Part shown: positions 1 to 8,943 of the stretch, one piece after another
Layout of the letters: each line of letters begins with the position of its first letter
Position numbering within the stretch: position 1 is the stretch's first letter
Source of the DNA: Pseudomonadota bacterium
GTDB taxonomy: Bacteria; Pseudomonadota; Gammaproteobacteria; Steroidobacterales; Woeseiaceae
Reading direction: 5' to 3'
Assembly (NCBI GenBank): GCA_022563505.1
Contig: JADFNG010000017.1
Span: 1-34,798, forward strand
DNA length: 34,798 nucleotides
Notes under the pieces: generated by a model
What the model was told of the DNA's origin: nothing
The model's input: the letters and a program-made list of their open reading frames with translations, nothing else
Databases searched by the model: none
Translations under genes and position numbers: made by a program

Positions 1-1487
1 AACGTCATGAAATCCGGGTTTTCCAGATCCGCCCCGATGAAATGTGACTCGAAGCGTTCCTGCTGGTCTCTGAGCACATTGCCGAATGAGCTGTTATTGA
101 ACAATATCGTGACAAGCCCGATCTTGTGTTGCACCGCCGCAGCAAGCTCCGGCATGCCGAACATGAATCCCCCATCGCCCGTTATGGATACCACGGCCCT
201 GTCCGGCATCGCGGCTTTCACGCCGATTGCGGTCGGGAAGCCGAATCCCAGTGTCCCCTGGAAGCCCGGTGTCACGTAGGTTCGCGGTTCGTAAACTTCG
301 TAGCCGAAGTATGACGTAAACCCTGCCTGGCAGAGTTCCTCCACAAAATAACCGTCGCGCGGCAATACATCGCGGATGACATCGAGATACGCCATTTGCG
401 GTTGAATCTCTTCGATATCGCTGCGCGCTTTGGTTTTCGCGGCTTTGATACGCTCCAGGTCACCGATTTTGAATCCCCGCTTGCCCACCTTGCTGATGAG
501 CGCCCGTACGCCATCCACTGCGTCGGCCACGACGCCAACGTCCGGTTTGAATCGCTGCATTTCTTTTGGGTCGATGTCGATGCGAATCAGTTTTCTGCCA
601 TCGTCAGGCGGGCAATCGTAATACTCACCCATTGACAGCCAGCGCATGTATTGCATTTCAAGACGCGAGCCAACGCCGATGAGCAAGTCCGTGTCTTTCC
701 AAAGCTCATTCGCAGCCGCAGACGAAACGCCACAATCGCTGTCTTCACTCACGACGCCTCGACCACTGCGAAATGCGGTTGTCGCCGCCCCCAGCATCCC
801 GGCAAGCTCGGTCACTTCCGCACTCGCATGTTGAGCACCGCCGCCGCACATGATCATGATGTTTTTCGCATTGGCAATCAGTTCGGCGGCAGCCGTCAAA
901 GCATCTTCATCGAGTGCGGGCTTGTCGATTACCGTATTGCCAGGAGTGATTGCAACATCGTGCGATGCGGCCATCGTATCCCAGCACATTTCGAGTGCTA
1001 CCGGACCCGGTCGCCCGCTTTGCATGATGCGAAACGCCGCGTTCATTTTGTCTGAAGTATCTGCGGGGTTGTCAATCCGCTCCGCATGCTTGATCACGCT
1101 CCGCAATGTCGCCGCCTGATCAGCCAGTTCGTGCAGGTGACCGCGGCCGACACCCAAAAACTGCGACATGATCTGCCCGGTGAGGCAAATCACCGGTGTA
1201 TTGCAACCCATGGCCGTGCAAAGCGCGGCCATCGCGTTCAGGACACCCGGCCCGGGCACCACGGAAAATGCACCCGGCCTGCCGGTCGCCTTGGCATAAC
1301 CCATTGCCATGTACGCCGCGCCCTGCTCGTGTCGGCTGATGATGGTCGTAATATCAGGCGATCGGTACAGCGCATCGAAAAGCGGGTAGATCTGTGCGCC
1401 GGGCAAACCGAATATCGTATCAATGCCGTTCGCTTGTGCGGCGCGCACCATGGCTTCGCCGCCAGTCATGTTGAGCGTGTTCGTCAT
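1..1487 (-). CDS. Thiamine-diphosphate-dependent enzyme, acetolactate synthase-like (3' end cut by window edge)
   Basis: About 495 codons of a ThDP-dependent enzyme of the IlvB/acetolactate synthase-like family; the C-terminus lies beyond position 1. The N-terminal Pyr domain shows the catalytic glutamate (E54, in a RHEQGAAYMAMGYA segment) and the GLPG loop near residue 27. The PP domain shows the GDGGFMFGMPEL metal/ThDP motif, closing with FNN. The start ATG overlaps the stop of the upstream NRAMP-like gene by 4 nt (ATGA), so the two are translationally coupled. There is no signal peptide, unlike the two Tat-type ThDP enzymes later in the window, so this one is cytoplasmic. It may be a decarboxylase or carboligase acting on a 2-oxo acid; true acetolactate synthase is less likely because no regulatory subunit gene is visible and the neighbours are catabolic. 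The family is clear, the substrate is not. Confidence 0.88.
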   Translation of the reverse strand, partial: MTNTLNMTGGEAMVRAAQANGIDTIFGLPGAQIYPLFDALYRSPDITTIISRHEQGAAYMAMGYAKATGRPGAFSVVPGPGVLNAMAALCTAMGCNTPVICLTGQIMSQFLGVGRGHLHELADQAATLRSVIKHAERIDNPADTSDKMNAAFRIMQSGRPGPVALEMCWDTMAASHDVAITPGNTVIDKPALDEDALTAAAELIANAKNIMIMCGGGAQHASAEVTELAGMLGAATTAFRSGRGVVSEDSDCGVSSAAANELWKDTDLLIGVGSRLEMQYMRWLSMGEYYDCPPDDGRKLIRIDIDPKEMQRFKPDVGVVADAVDGVRALISKVGKRGFKIGDLERIKAAKTKARSDIEEIQPQMAYLDVIRDVLPRDGYFVEELCQAGFTSYFGYEVYEPRTYVTPGFQGTLGFGFPTAIGVKAAMPDRAVVSITGDGGFMFGMPELAAAVQHKIGLVTILFNNSSFGNVLRDQQERFESHFIGADLENPDFMT

Positions 1488-2719
1488 CGTGTAAGACTTA
1501 GGTAGAGGAAGGCCAGGGCGAATACCGCCATAGCGAATACGCTGATCCAGTTCCAGATTATTAATTTCGCTCCCGGCCGAAACTCCGCGGGCACATCATC
1601 CGACGTCATAGCAACATAATTGTAATAGGCGATCGCAGGCGCCGCGACAAACCCCATGCTGGTCGCAAAATACAGAAAGGAGGTAAAACCCTGCAGCAGG
1701 AAAAGCAGGATGATTGAGACGCCGATGACCTGCCCGATCAAAAACTTGCTGTAGCGGGACGGCGCATCATCGGCCCGACCCGTAATTATGCCGAGAAGCC
1801 GGTCCGTCAGTCTTGGCATCACATCCATTAGTGCGATTTGTGTCGACCACATGACTGCGAGCGACGCCACCGCAATGACCGGGTAACTCCACTCGCCGAT
1901 AACGGTAGTGAATATGCCGAGCAACTCGGTCGCAAAATCGCCGGGATTTGACGGCGCCACGTACTCGGCATCAAATAAGACGGCCGTTCCCATCAACAGA
2001 AAACAAAGTGCCAGTATGAGAGTCAAGCCATAACCAATCCGAAAGTCACTGAGCGCCTGACGATGATCAAATTTGCCACCACTTGCATTGCGCTTTTCGA
2101 CGACCCATTTTGAAATTTGTACTGAACCGTTGAGTGGCATCGGCATCCAGCCCGCCACCGCAATGACGAAGATCGCCAGCCCGCGGCTTGGCGTTAACTC
2201 CGCAAACACCGCTCTTCCACCCTCGCCGATAAGCGGCAATGCAAATAATGTCGCTACGATGGCCAGAACCGAGAATGCGAGTACAAACACTTTCACCAGG
2301 CGTTCCGCCCTGATGTATTGGCCGTTCATCAATATGGCCGCCGAAATCACCATCAATGCGACCGCCACCTGCGGGCCGCTAAACGGCAAATTGAAAACGC
2401 TGATAAACAATCCGGCCGTTACCATCGCGACAGCACCTGTCGCGATAAAGGTGTCGACGAAAAACCCCACGACGAGCCATGTCAGTGCGATCTTGCCAAT
2501 TTTCGCATAGCCAGTGACCAGGCTCCTGCCGGTTGCACTCGCGTACTGAACGGCAAAATGAAATGCCGGGTATTTCAGGGCGACGACCAGCAGAATCAGC
2601 CAGACCAGCGAAAGCCCATAATTTGCGCCGGCCTGCGTCGAGAACACCAGGTGTGACACGCCTACCGCGACGGCGGCAAGCATCATTCCCGGTCCGAGCC
2701 GGGACAAGAGCCCGCCCAT
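1484..2719 (-). CDS. NRAMP-superfamily membrane transporter lacking the DPGN motif
   Basis: A 411-residue integral membrane protein with about 11 hydrophobic segments. The N-terminal pattern (RLGPGMMLA, then STQAGANYG) is that of NRAMP divalent-metal transporters. In classical NRAMPs the first helix carries DPGN; here residues 21-24 read VSHL. The sixth-helix metal site (MPHN-like) is replaced by WMPMPLNGSV at 191-200. A VSHLV-type NRAMP subgroup is known among bacteria and its substrate is not established. I chose the ATG at 2719, which overlaps the ALDH stop by 4 nt, over an in-frame start 30 codons upstream inside the ALDH gene. Its stop also overlaps the downstream ThDP gene, so it lies between two catabolic enzymes in one transcript. 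It may move a metal cofactor or an organic substrate; neither is shown. Confidence 0.82.
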   Translation of the reverse strand: MGGLLSRLGPGMMLAAVAVGVSHLVFSTQAGANYGLSLVWLILLVVALKYPAFHFAVQYASATGRSLVTGYAKIGKIALTWLVVGFFVDTFIATGAVAMVTAGLFISVFNLPFSGPQVAVALMVISAAILMNGQYIRAERLVKVFVLAFSVLAIVATLFALPLIGEGGRAVFAELTPSRGLAIFVIAVAGWMPMPLNGSVQISKWVVEKRNASGGKFDHRQALSDFRIGYGLTLILALCFLLMGTAVLFDAEYVAPSNPGDFATELLGIFTTVIGEWSYPVIAVASLAVMWSTQIALMDVMPRLTDRLLGIITGRADDAPSRYSKFLIGQVIGVSIILLFLLQGFTSFLYFATSMGFVAAPAIAYYNYVAMTSDDVPAEFRPGAKLIIWNWISVFAMAVFALAFLYLSLTR

Positions 2720-4140
2720 CAGGCGGCCGCCCTGGAGATATTCACAACCTGAATCGTCGTGTATTCCTGCAGCCCCTCCTCGGCAAATTCCACGCCGATA
2801 CCGGAGCATTTAATGCCGCCGAACGGAATGTTCGGTGCAATGCCCCCGTGCTGGTTCACCCAGGCCGTGCCACATTCGAGCTGTGCCGCGATCCGCGACG
2901 CCCGCTCCGTGTCAGAAGACCACACGGAACCGCCGAGGCCGCTCTCGGAGGCGTTGGCGCGCCGCAGTGCGTCATCCACATCGGAATATTTGATAATCGG
3001 TAACAAGGGTCCGAATTGTTCTTCATCAACAATTCGCATGCCGTCCGACACATCGGCCACCAGCGTATAGGGCATGAAGTACCCGGGCTCATCCGGAATC
3101 TCACCACCGCAAAGTACGCGCCCACCTTGCTCTTTTGCGTCTTCCAGCAGCGCGACGACCTTATCGAACTGCATCTTGTTTTGAATCGGTCCTTGCAGGT
3201 TTTCCTCATCGAGACCGTTACCCATCGGAATTCCAGCCAGTGCATCAACCAGTTTGTCGCACAATTCGTCGTATACAGACTCGTGCACATAAAGACGTTT
3301 CAGTGCTGCGCAAGTCTGGCCGTTATTCAAAAACGCGCCGCCAATAATTCCTGCTGCAATGGCTGCCGGATCCACATCGTCCAGCACGATACCCGCATCG
3401 TTGCCACCCAGTTCAAGTGTCAACCGCTTCAGGTTTACCGCCGCACTGCCCATGACTTTCTTGCCGGTCGCCGTCGAGCCGGTAAAAATAATTTTCTGTA
3501 TGTCCGGATGTTCACTCATCCATTGACCGAGCTCATCTTCACCGGTGACGCAGTTCAGCACCCCCGGCGGCAAACATTCATTGAGGATTTCCACCAGCCG
3601 CAAGGTACTCAACGGCGTGTAGGGAGAAGGCTTGATCACAACGGTATTGCCCGCGCGAATCGCCGGCACCACATGCCAGATCGCGATCATCAATGGCCAG
3701 TTCCAGGGCGTGATAGACCCAACCACACCGATGGGTTTCCGGGTCTGTACTATGCGCGCGTTTTCGTCGTCCTGAATGATCTTGTCCGGCAACGTCAGAC
3801 TGCCGGTATATCCTGCCCAGGCGGCAGCACCTCCCACCTCGAATCGCGATCCCTCGCCACTGAGTGGTTTACCCTGCTCCTGCGTCAGCAGTCTCGCCAG
3901 TTCATCGGCATGCCCGGTGATTGCCTCCGCTATCTTCCCGCACGCAGCCGCACGCTCTTCATCCGGCACCTTGGACCACGACTGGAACGCATCGGCGGCC
4001 GCTTTCACCGCATCATCAAGTTGATCCCGCGTCGCGATTGGACAATGTGCCACAGTCTCTTCATTCGCCGGGTTAAGAACAGGAAATGAGTCTTCGGTAG
4101 CAACTTTATTACCATTGATGATGAGCCCGTAGTCAGACAT
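2719..4140 (-). CDS. NAD(P)+-dependent aldehyde dehydrogenase
   Basis: A 473-residue aldehyde dehydrogenase of normal family length, oxidising an aldehyde to the acid in the cytoplasm. Visible motifs are TPWNWP with the oxyanion Asn (N147), the cofactor-binding FTGSTATG segment (219-226), the general base in LELGGND (E243) and the nucleophile in NNGQTCAA (C277). The C-terminal PFGGIKCSGIG segment is also typical. The ATG follows a clear purine-rich ribosome site (GAGGGGA, about 8 nt upstream). It is the first gene of the ALDH, NRAMP-like, ThDP operon. The ThDP enzyme could release an aldehyde by decarboxylation for this ALDH to oxidise, which is inference from the operon. The aldehyde substrate cannot be read from the sequence. 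Confidence 0.93.
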   Translation of the reverse strand: MSDYGLIINGNKVATEDSFPVLNPANEETVAHCPIATRDQLDDAVKAAADAFQSWSKVPDEERAAACGKIAEAITGHADELARLLTQEQGKPLSGEGSRFEVGGAAAWAGYTGSLTLPDKIIQDDENARIVQTRKPIGVVGSITPWNWPLMIAIWHVVPAIRAGNTVVIKPSPYTPLSTLRLVEILNECLPPGVLNCVTGEDELGQWMSEHPDIQKIIFTGSTATGKKVMGSAAVNLKRLTLELGGNDAGIVLDDVDPAAIAAGIIGGAFLNNGQTCAALKRLYVHESVYDELCDKLVDALAGIPMGNGLDEENLQGPIQNKMQFDKVVALLEDAKEQGGRVLCGGEIPDEPGYFMPYTLVADVSDGMRIVDEEQFGPLLPIIKYSDVDDALRRANASESGLGGSVWSSDTERASRIAAQLECGTAWVNQHGGIAPNIPFGGIKCSGIGVEFAEEGLQEYTTIQVVNISRAAA

Positions 4141-4351
4141 CAGGCAGTCCCCTCGTGTTTATTATTGCATCGATCTTATCTAACCTCGCTACATAAGGAT
4201 ACGAGGGAAAAACAGCAGCGCAAGTCGTCTGTTGCAAAATACGATATTGGCTCGATTGGGTGCTATGTGAGACGTTCGGCACTGCTGACAGTGGATTCGG
4301 CGATGGATACGCCGCACTATTGGAAAAGTACCGGGGCACGGCAGCATAAAT
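4141..4351. promoter_or_regulatory. Divergent intergenic region between ALDH operon and sulfatase
   Basis: A 211-bp AT-richer gap between divergently transcribed genes, so it must hold both promoters. An imperfect inverted repeat, CCTCG, 13 nt, CGAGG, sits at about 4185-4207, roughly 45-65 bp upstream of the ALDH start. It could be an operator, but the arms are only 5 bp. I see no convincing -35/-10 pair or RNA gene. A possible short reading frame in this region has no recognisable product and was not called. Confidence 0.35.
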
Positions 4352-6019
4352 ATGGTTTTTCAATCTCGAAATCTGTTTCTGGTTTTGGTTTTGGCCGTTC
4401 AGGCCATCGCCTGTGCCGACGAGTCGCAGCTACAGCGGCCCAATATCATTTTGATTCTTGCAGACGATCTTGGCTATTCGGACCTCGGTGCCTACGGCAG
4501 CGAGATTCGGACACCGAATCTCGATGCACTTGCCGCGCAGGGAATACAGCTCACCAATTTTCATACCGGTCCGACCTGTGGACCGACGCGCGCCATGTTG
4601 ATGTCGGGTGTTGACCACCATCGCGCCGGCGTTGGCGCTAACGCTGCCGCGCTCTTACGGCTTCCCGAGTTGCGTGGTCGACCGGGGTACGAAGGCTTCC
4701 TGAATGATCGCGTTGTTTCGTTTGTCAGGCTATTGCAGGACACGGGTTACCATACTTTCATGACCGGCAAATGGGACCTCGGCGCGAAGCCGGGCACGTT
4801 GCCAACCGACCGAGGTTTCGATCACTTCTTTGGGCTGGCTGCCGGGGGTGCCAGTCATTTTTCGGATGCAATGGGCAATATGCGCCCGGTCGCCGACGCC
4901 GTGTATTTCGAGGACGACCGCAGAATTGATCAATTGCCCGACGATTTTTATTCATCGAAGAGCTACACCGACAGAATGTTGAGTTACATCGAAAATCGTC
5001 CGGGTGACGATGAGCCGTATTTCGCCTATCTCGCGTATACCGCTCCCCACTGGCCGTTGCAGGTACCGGATGACTGGATCGACAAATACAAAGGTGACTA
5101 CGACAAGGGTTGGCACGCTGTCCGTCGCGACCGATTCGAGCGCCAGATCGAGCTCGGAATATTGACGGCATCTGCTGAATTGCCGGCACGGAATCGGAAT
5201 GTCGCGGACTGGGACAAGATTTCACCGGCGCAACGACAGACGGAGCTGAAACGAATTGAATTGCATGCGGCCATGATTGAGTTAATGGATTTTCACATCG
5301 GTCGAGTTCTGGATGCTATCGATTCATTGTCTGAGCGCGAGACGATCGTTATTTTCATGTCCGATAATGGCGCGGAAGGAAACGCGATCGGTGAGTTGCT
5401 CGACAATGAGTACTGGATTCCCGCGACCTTCGACAACCGTCTCGACAATATGGGCCGCAAGGGTTCCTACGTCTTCCTTGGGGCTGGTTGGGGACAGGCA
5501 ACGGTGTCACCGTTCCGCATCTTCAAATCTTTTACGACCGGTGGCGGAATTCGTGCACCGGCGATTTTCTACAGCACTGGCGACCGTTTTTCCTCGGGGC
5601 GAAACGATTCGCTGATAACGGTCATGGACATTGCACCCACTATTTTGGAGATGGCCGGCAGCCGTCATCCTGGTGCTCGCTACGACGACCGAGAACTGCT
5701 ACCGATGAATGGACGTTCCGCACTCGGCGCATTGTCGGGCGGAGACGATTCAGTACACGGCGATGCACCCGTAGGTTGGGAACTTTACGGTAACCGGGCA
5801 TTGATCCGGGGAGACTGGAAAGCGGTACTCACCTGGCCGCCGGAAGGCAATGGGGAGTGGCAACTCTTCAATTTGCGAGAAGATCCGACGGAGACTCATG
5901 ATCTGGCATCCGCGGACGCGAAGTTGACCGCCGAAATGATTGCGCTATGGCATGAATATGCAGCGACCAATGGTGTCGCTATTGTCGACAAGGATATCGG
6001 CTACGGTCGTTATCGTTGA
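4352..6019 (+). CDS. Exported type I sulfatase (arylsulfatase family)
   Basis: A 555-residue sulfatase of the formylglycine-dependent type, hydrolysing a sulfate ester in the periplasm or at the cell surface. After a hydrophobic signal segment (residues 5-20) come the metal-binding LADDLG aspartates (about 37-38) and the catalytic C-G-P-T-R signature with Cys76, the residue converted to formylglycine. A downstream SDNGAEG metal motif and a TGKWDLG segment are also family features. The signal ends in AIAC, so Cys21 could be a lipidated cysteine, although the lipobox is imperfect and ordinary Sec cleavage is equally possible. No formylglycine-generating enzyme gene is in the window. It converges on the MFS gene with 4 bp between stops. 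The sulfate-ester substrate is unknown; a sulfated aromatic would fit the locus but is guesswork. Confidence 0.92.
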   Translation: MVFQSRNLFLVLVLAVQAIACADESQLQRPNIILILADDLGYSDLGAYGSEIRTPNLDALAAQGIQLTNFHTGPTCGPTRAMLMSGVDHHRAGVGANAAALLRLPELRGRPGYEGFLNDRVVSFVRLLQDTGYHTFMTGKWDLGAKPGTLPTDRGFDHFFGLAAGGASHFSDAMGNMRPVADAVYFEDDRRIDQLPDDFYSSKSYTDRMLSYIENRPGDDEPYFAYLAYTAPHWPLQVPDDWIDKYKGDYDKGWHAVRRDRFERQIELGILTASAELPARNRNVADWDKISPAQRQTELKRIELHAAMIELMDFHIGRVLDAIDSLSERETIVIFMSDNGAEGNAIGELLDNEYWIPATFDNRLDNMGRKGSYVFLGAGWGQATVSPFRIFKSFTTGGGIRAPAIFYSTGDRFSSGRNDSLITVMDIAPTILEMAGSRHPGARYDDRELLPMNGRSALGALSGGDDSVHGDAPVGWELYGNRALIRGDWKAVLTWPPEGNGEWQLFNLREDPTETHDLASADAKLTAEMIALWHEYAATNGVAIVDKDIGYGRYR

Positions 6020-6023
6020 CCGG

Positions 6024-7283
6024 TCAGGAAGCGCCACCCTCTCTCAGTCTTGCCTGCATATCCAGCCAATATCTCGGTCGCACCGGCATCAAAATGGCGG
6101 CAGCGGCCACGCCGACAACCGCACACAAGACGAAAGCGGCAGTATACGAACCATTCACTTCGTACATTCGGGCAACGACCCACGGACCCAGTGCAAAGCC
6201 GATGTTGACCATTGCCGTGTAAATGCCGAGCAGAACGCCGATATTGGCAAGCCCAAAGCGGTGCTTGGTCAGGACGGTGGTGTCGAGCAACACAGCGGAA
6301 TGTCCAACAGCGCGAAACACAATGAAAGCCGCTAACACATAGGGATTGAGCAGACCGAGCGCAAAAAGACAGGCCACGGCGAGCACCAGGTACATCAGCG
6401 ATACGCCTTTGCTTGATGCTTTATCGAAAACAGTGCCGACCACGATCCGGCCTGCGATACCCACGAGGCCGATCGCACTGACAATGCCCGCCACAAAAGT
6501 CGCTTTCATTTCGAGATCGATGGTGAGGTAGAGCACTTGATGTTGCATGATTGCCTGGTCAACAAAGCCCGCCATCATGACGGCGAGAGCAATGAGCCAA
6601 AAATCACCCTTTAGCATCAGATTGCCCAGTGCACTCCACGCAATATGATGCTGCGCCGTTCCCCCCTCAACGTCCTTCTGAGAAAAGCCGAACGACTGCT
6701 CATTGCAACAGAAAAGCAGCAACGGCAGCGTGATACACCAGATACCGAGACTTAAGGTCGCGATGGCCAGTCGCCAGCCAACCGCTGCAATCAGTGCGGT
6801 GATTGCAATCGGAAAAATGATGGAACCGATGCTGGTCCCGATCATGACCATGCCCATCGCCGTTCCCTGGCTTGCGTGAAACGTTCTTGAGATCAGCACC
6901 TTGACGGCGACGATCGTGCCCGGTGCCGCAATGCCGAGCAAGATTCCGGACAGGTAGTAAACCGTCAGGTTGGGTGTCCAGAGGAAACTGACCATTGCCA
7001 GTGCGCCGACCGTCGACACGAAAATCAAGGTTCGGCGGACACCAATGACGTCGATAAAGCGCCCGGTAATAATCGAGAACACCGCGCCAGTCGCATATTT
7101 AGCCGATGCCAGCAACGTCACTTGCTCACGCGTCCAGCCAAATTCTTCCATTATCGATCCGAACAGGAATGGCAAGGCAATCAGCGGCGCGCTGAAGGCG
7201 AACAGCAGACAGGCAAACGCGATGGCGAGCATGCGCCAGTTTTGTCGAAACTCGTTGGTGAAAACGGAGTTGTTAGCCCACAT
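6024..7283 (-). CDS. MFS transporter (12-helix)
   Basis: A 419-residue major facilitator superfamily protein with 12 predicted hydrophobic helices. The loop after helix 2 contains the MFS signature-like GRFIDVIGVRR. Its overall style (a short cytoplasmic N-terminus, a FGWTREQVTL segment before helix 2) resembles the oxalate/formate and monocarboxylate porter-like branch, suggesting uptake of an organic anion, but the substrate is not readable. It is transcribed alone, divergently from the small anchored protein at 7422, and its stop lies 4 bp from the sulfatase stop. The ribosome site before the ATG is weak. Confidence 0.88.
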   Translation of the reverse strand: MWANNSVFTNEFRQNWRMLAIAFACLLFAFSAPLIALPFLFGSIMEEFGWTREQVTLLASAKYATGAVFSIITGRFIDVIGVRRTLIFVSTVGALAMVSFLWTPNLTVYYLSGILLGIAAPGTIVAVKVLISRTFHASQGTAMGMVMIGTSIGSIIFPIAITALIAAVGWRLAIATLSLGIWCITLPLLLFCCNEQSFGFSQKDVEGGTAQHHIAWSALGNLMLKGDFWLIALAVMMAGFVDQAIMQHQVLYLTIDLEMKATFVAGIVSAIGLVGIAGRIVVGTVFDKASSKGVSLMYLVLAVACLFALGLLNPYVLAAFIVFRAVGHSAVLLDTTVLTKHRFGLANIGVLLGIYTAMVNIGFALGPWVVARMYEVNGSYTAAFVLCAVVGVAAAAILMPVRPRYWLDMQARLREGGAS

Positions 7284-7360
7284 ATCTCAGCGAGCCTTGT
7301 CTTGGACGGACTAACGATGCCATACAGTCATTCTGCTTCTTGCACGAGGCGAGACGAATC

Positions 7361-7389
7361 GTGAGATGGGGCGGACTATCGCATATAAT
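7361..7389 (+). promoter_or_regulatory. Predicted sigma70-type promoter for the anchored protein at 7422
   Basis: A perfect TATAAT -10 box at 7384-7389 is preceded by GTGAGA (4 of 6 matches to TTGACA) at 7361-7366 with a 17-bp spacer. The box ends 32 bp before the ATG at 7422. This is one of the best promoter matches in the window, but it comes from consensus reading only. Confidence 0.55.
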
Positions 7390-7421
7390 CCCTGCCTTAA
7401 CGATAGTTACAGGCTGCCCTA

Positions 7422-8078
7422 ATGAGTAATGTTGACAACCAACCTGCCGCCGGCACGCTGCTTAAAACTACACTGATTACGGCAGCTGCCGCTATCGTTG
7501 TCACCGTGCTTTTCGTCTTGCCCGCCGAATACGGCATCGATCCGACCGGCGTTGGCGCCCGGCTAGGACTGCTCGACCTTGGTGGTATCGATCGTGCGCA
7601 GTCCGATGACGAGGACCAGGTTGACGCGCCGCGGATGATACCGGGAACCTACCCCGGCATACCGGATGAGTTCGACATGTATGAGCCCGAGGTACTCGGC
7701 GAGCCTTTTTCAGCCACACACGTCACGGCATTTCGCACGGAGACCCTCACGATCAATCTCGATCTGGGTGAAGAGGTCGAGTACAAAGCCATCATGCGAC
7801 AGGGCGATGCAATCGTCTATTCCTGGAAAGTAAACGGTGGCGTGGTCTATACGGATTTTCATGCCGATCCCGGAGAGGACGCTGAAGGTTATCCGGAAGG
7901 ATATTTTATTCGCTATCGCGAAAGTGAAACCGGCAGCAGCAGTGGCTCAATCGTTGCGCCGTTTGATGGCAACCACGGTTGGTACTGGTTGAATATTCAG
8001 GACAACGCTATCGAAATCACACTGCAAATACACGGTTTTTACGAATCGGTCGGCGAAGTGTATCGCGGCACACAATAG
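7422..8078 (+). CDS. Membrane-anchored periplasmic protein ('transmembrane anchor protein' type)
   Basis: A 218-residue protein with one N-terminal membrane segment (about residues 14-34), followed by a conserved-looking AEYGIDPTGVG stretch and a mostly beta, acidic extracytoplasmic domain. The C-terminal part contains a GNHGWYWLN motif. I recognise the pattern (single helix, EYGIDPTGxG, then a domain with HGWYW) from proteins named transmembrane anchor protein in public annotation. Their function is unknown. It converges with a HupE/UreJ-type protein 11 bp downstream, and I recall such proteins near metal-handling genes, so a link to metal handling is possible but only suggested by position. 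A good promoter lies upstream. Confidence 0.75.
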   Translation: MSNVDNQPAAGTLLKTTLITAAAAIVVTVLFVLPAEYGIDPTGVGARLGLLDLGGIDRAQSDDEDQVDAPRMIPGTYPGIPDEFDMYEPEVLGEPFSATHVTAFRTETLTINLDLGEEVEYKAIMRQGDAIVYSWKVNGGVVYTDFHADPGEDAEGYPEGYFIRYRESETGSSSGSIVAPFDGNHGWYWLNIQDNAIEITLQIHGFYESVGEVYRGTQ

Positions 8079-8089
8079 ATGTTTCCAGA

Positions 8090-8794
8090 TCAGGCCGCGA
8101 AAAAGAAGCCTGCCATCTGGTAGGCCGCCAGGGAAAAGCCGGCGAACATCAAAGCCGTGTTGAAAACGGTCGCGTAGCGATCGAAACTGCCGATTGCACG
8201 CCAGGCACTAATGGCAACAAGCAATATGCCCAACGCGAGCAACTGACCCACTTCGACGCCGACGTTGAACATCACAATATTGCCAACCAGGCCTTCACTG
8301 GAGAGCGTCAAATCCTGCAGCTTCGTAGCAAGACCAAAGCCATGTGCGAGTCCGAAAATAAACACGGCCGCTTTCGGATTGGGTTGCCAGCCGAAACTGG
8401 TTTTGAATCCATCGAGATTCTCAAAAGCCTTATAGGCAACTGAAAGACCGATCAATGCATCCACGACATACGCGTTAACGTTTATTTCCAGAAGCACGCC
8501 GGCCAATAAGGTCAGGCTATGCCCAAGCGCGAACAAAGACACATAAACGGCGATATCTCTCGCCCGGTACAAGAAGAAAATAATGCCAACAAGATAAAGC
8601 AAATGATCGTATCCGGTGATCATGTGCTTCGCGCCAAGATAGGTGAACACCGCGAGTGCCCGTCCTGCATTCTGCTCCAGGTACGCTGCATCCCGATCGG
8701 CCACGCCGTGCGCGATCGCTACGCCCATGCCCAGCAAGACGGCCAGACCGAGGAGCAAACGGATCACTTGCTGAACGCCAGTTCTGTCTTTCAC
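8090..8794 (-). CDS. HupE/UreJ family membrane protein
   Basis: A 234-residue polytopic membrane protein with an N-terminal signal-like helix and about six further helices. It carries family motifs rich in histidine: GYDHLLYL (around residue 61), FALGHSLTL and GLAHGFGLA. HupE/UreJ proteins are associated with nickel or cobalt uptake, but many homologues sit away from hydrogenase or urease genes, as here, and their substrate is unproven. The called start is a GTG at 8794; a later in-frame ATG would remove part of the first hydrophobic segment and is less likely. It is convergent with the membrane-anchored protein at 7422. Confidence 0.87.
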   Translation of the reverse strand: MKDRTGVQQVIRLLLGLAVLLGMGVAIAHGVADRDAAYLEQNAGRALAVFTYLGAKHMITGYDHLLYLVGIIFFLYRARDIAVYVSLFALGHSLTLLAGVLLEINVNAYVVDALIGLSVAYKAFENLDGFKTSFGWQPNPKAAVFIFGLAHGFGLATKLQDLTLSSEGLVGNIVMFNVGVEVGQLLALGILLVAISAWRAIGSFDRYATVFNTALMFAGFSLAAYQMAGFFFAA

Positions 8795-8890
8795 AAATCG
8801 TAGTCCGTAAGTTTCTGGATGCGGAGAAAGTCCAATTCTAGGTCAGACGGGCCGTGAAAAGTACCTGCGTTTCGCGCGACGATACAAGTG

Positions 8891-8937
8891 CTGATATTCT
8901 GCGGCAAAACGCGTTATAAGAGACAAAACACAGGGAT
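8891..8937 (+). promoter_or_regulatory. Predicted promoter and ribosome site of the FAH/MhpB-type operon
   Basis: CTGATA (8891-8896) and TATAAG (8915-8920) form a plausible -35/-10 pair with an 18-bp spacer. AGGG at 8932-8935 lies 8 nt before the GTG start at 8944 and supports that non-ATG start. Confidence 0.4.
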
Positions 8938-8943
8938 ATCGTT

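Noticed and set aside
3016-4089. 357-codon open frame on the plus strand opposite the ALDH
   Set aside because: It is the antisense shadow of a clearly conserved ALDH, with no recognisable motifs and a composition driven by the GC-rich opposite strand.
4185-4207. CCTCG-N13-CGAGG inverted repeat upstream of the ALDH operon as an operator
   Set aside because: Arms of only 5 bp and no second copy in the window or regulator gene nearby.
8064-8099. CGCGGC ... GCCGCG inverted repeat between convergent genes
   Set aside because: The 6-bp stem has a 24-nt loop and overlaps both coding ends; not convincing as a terminator.
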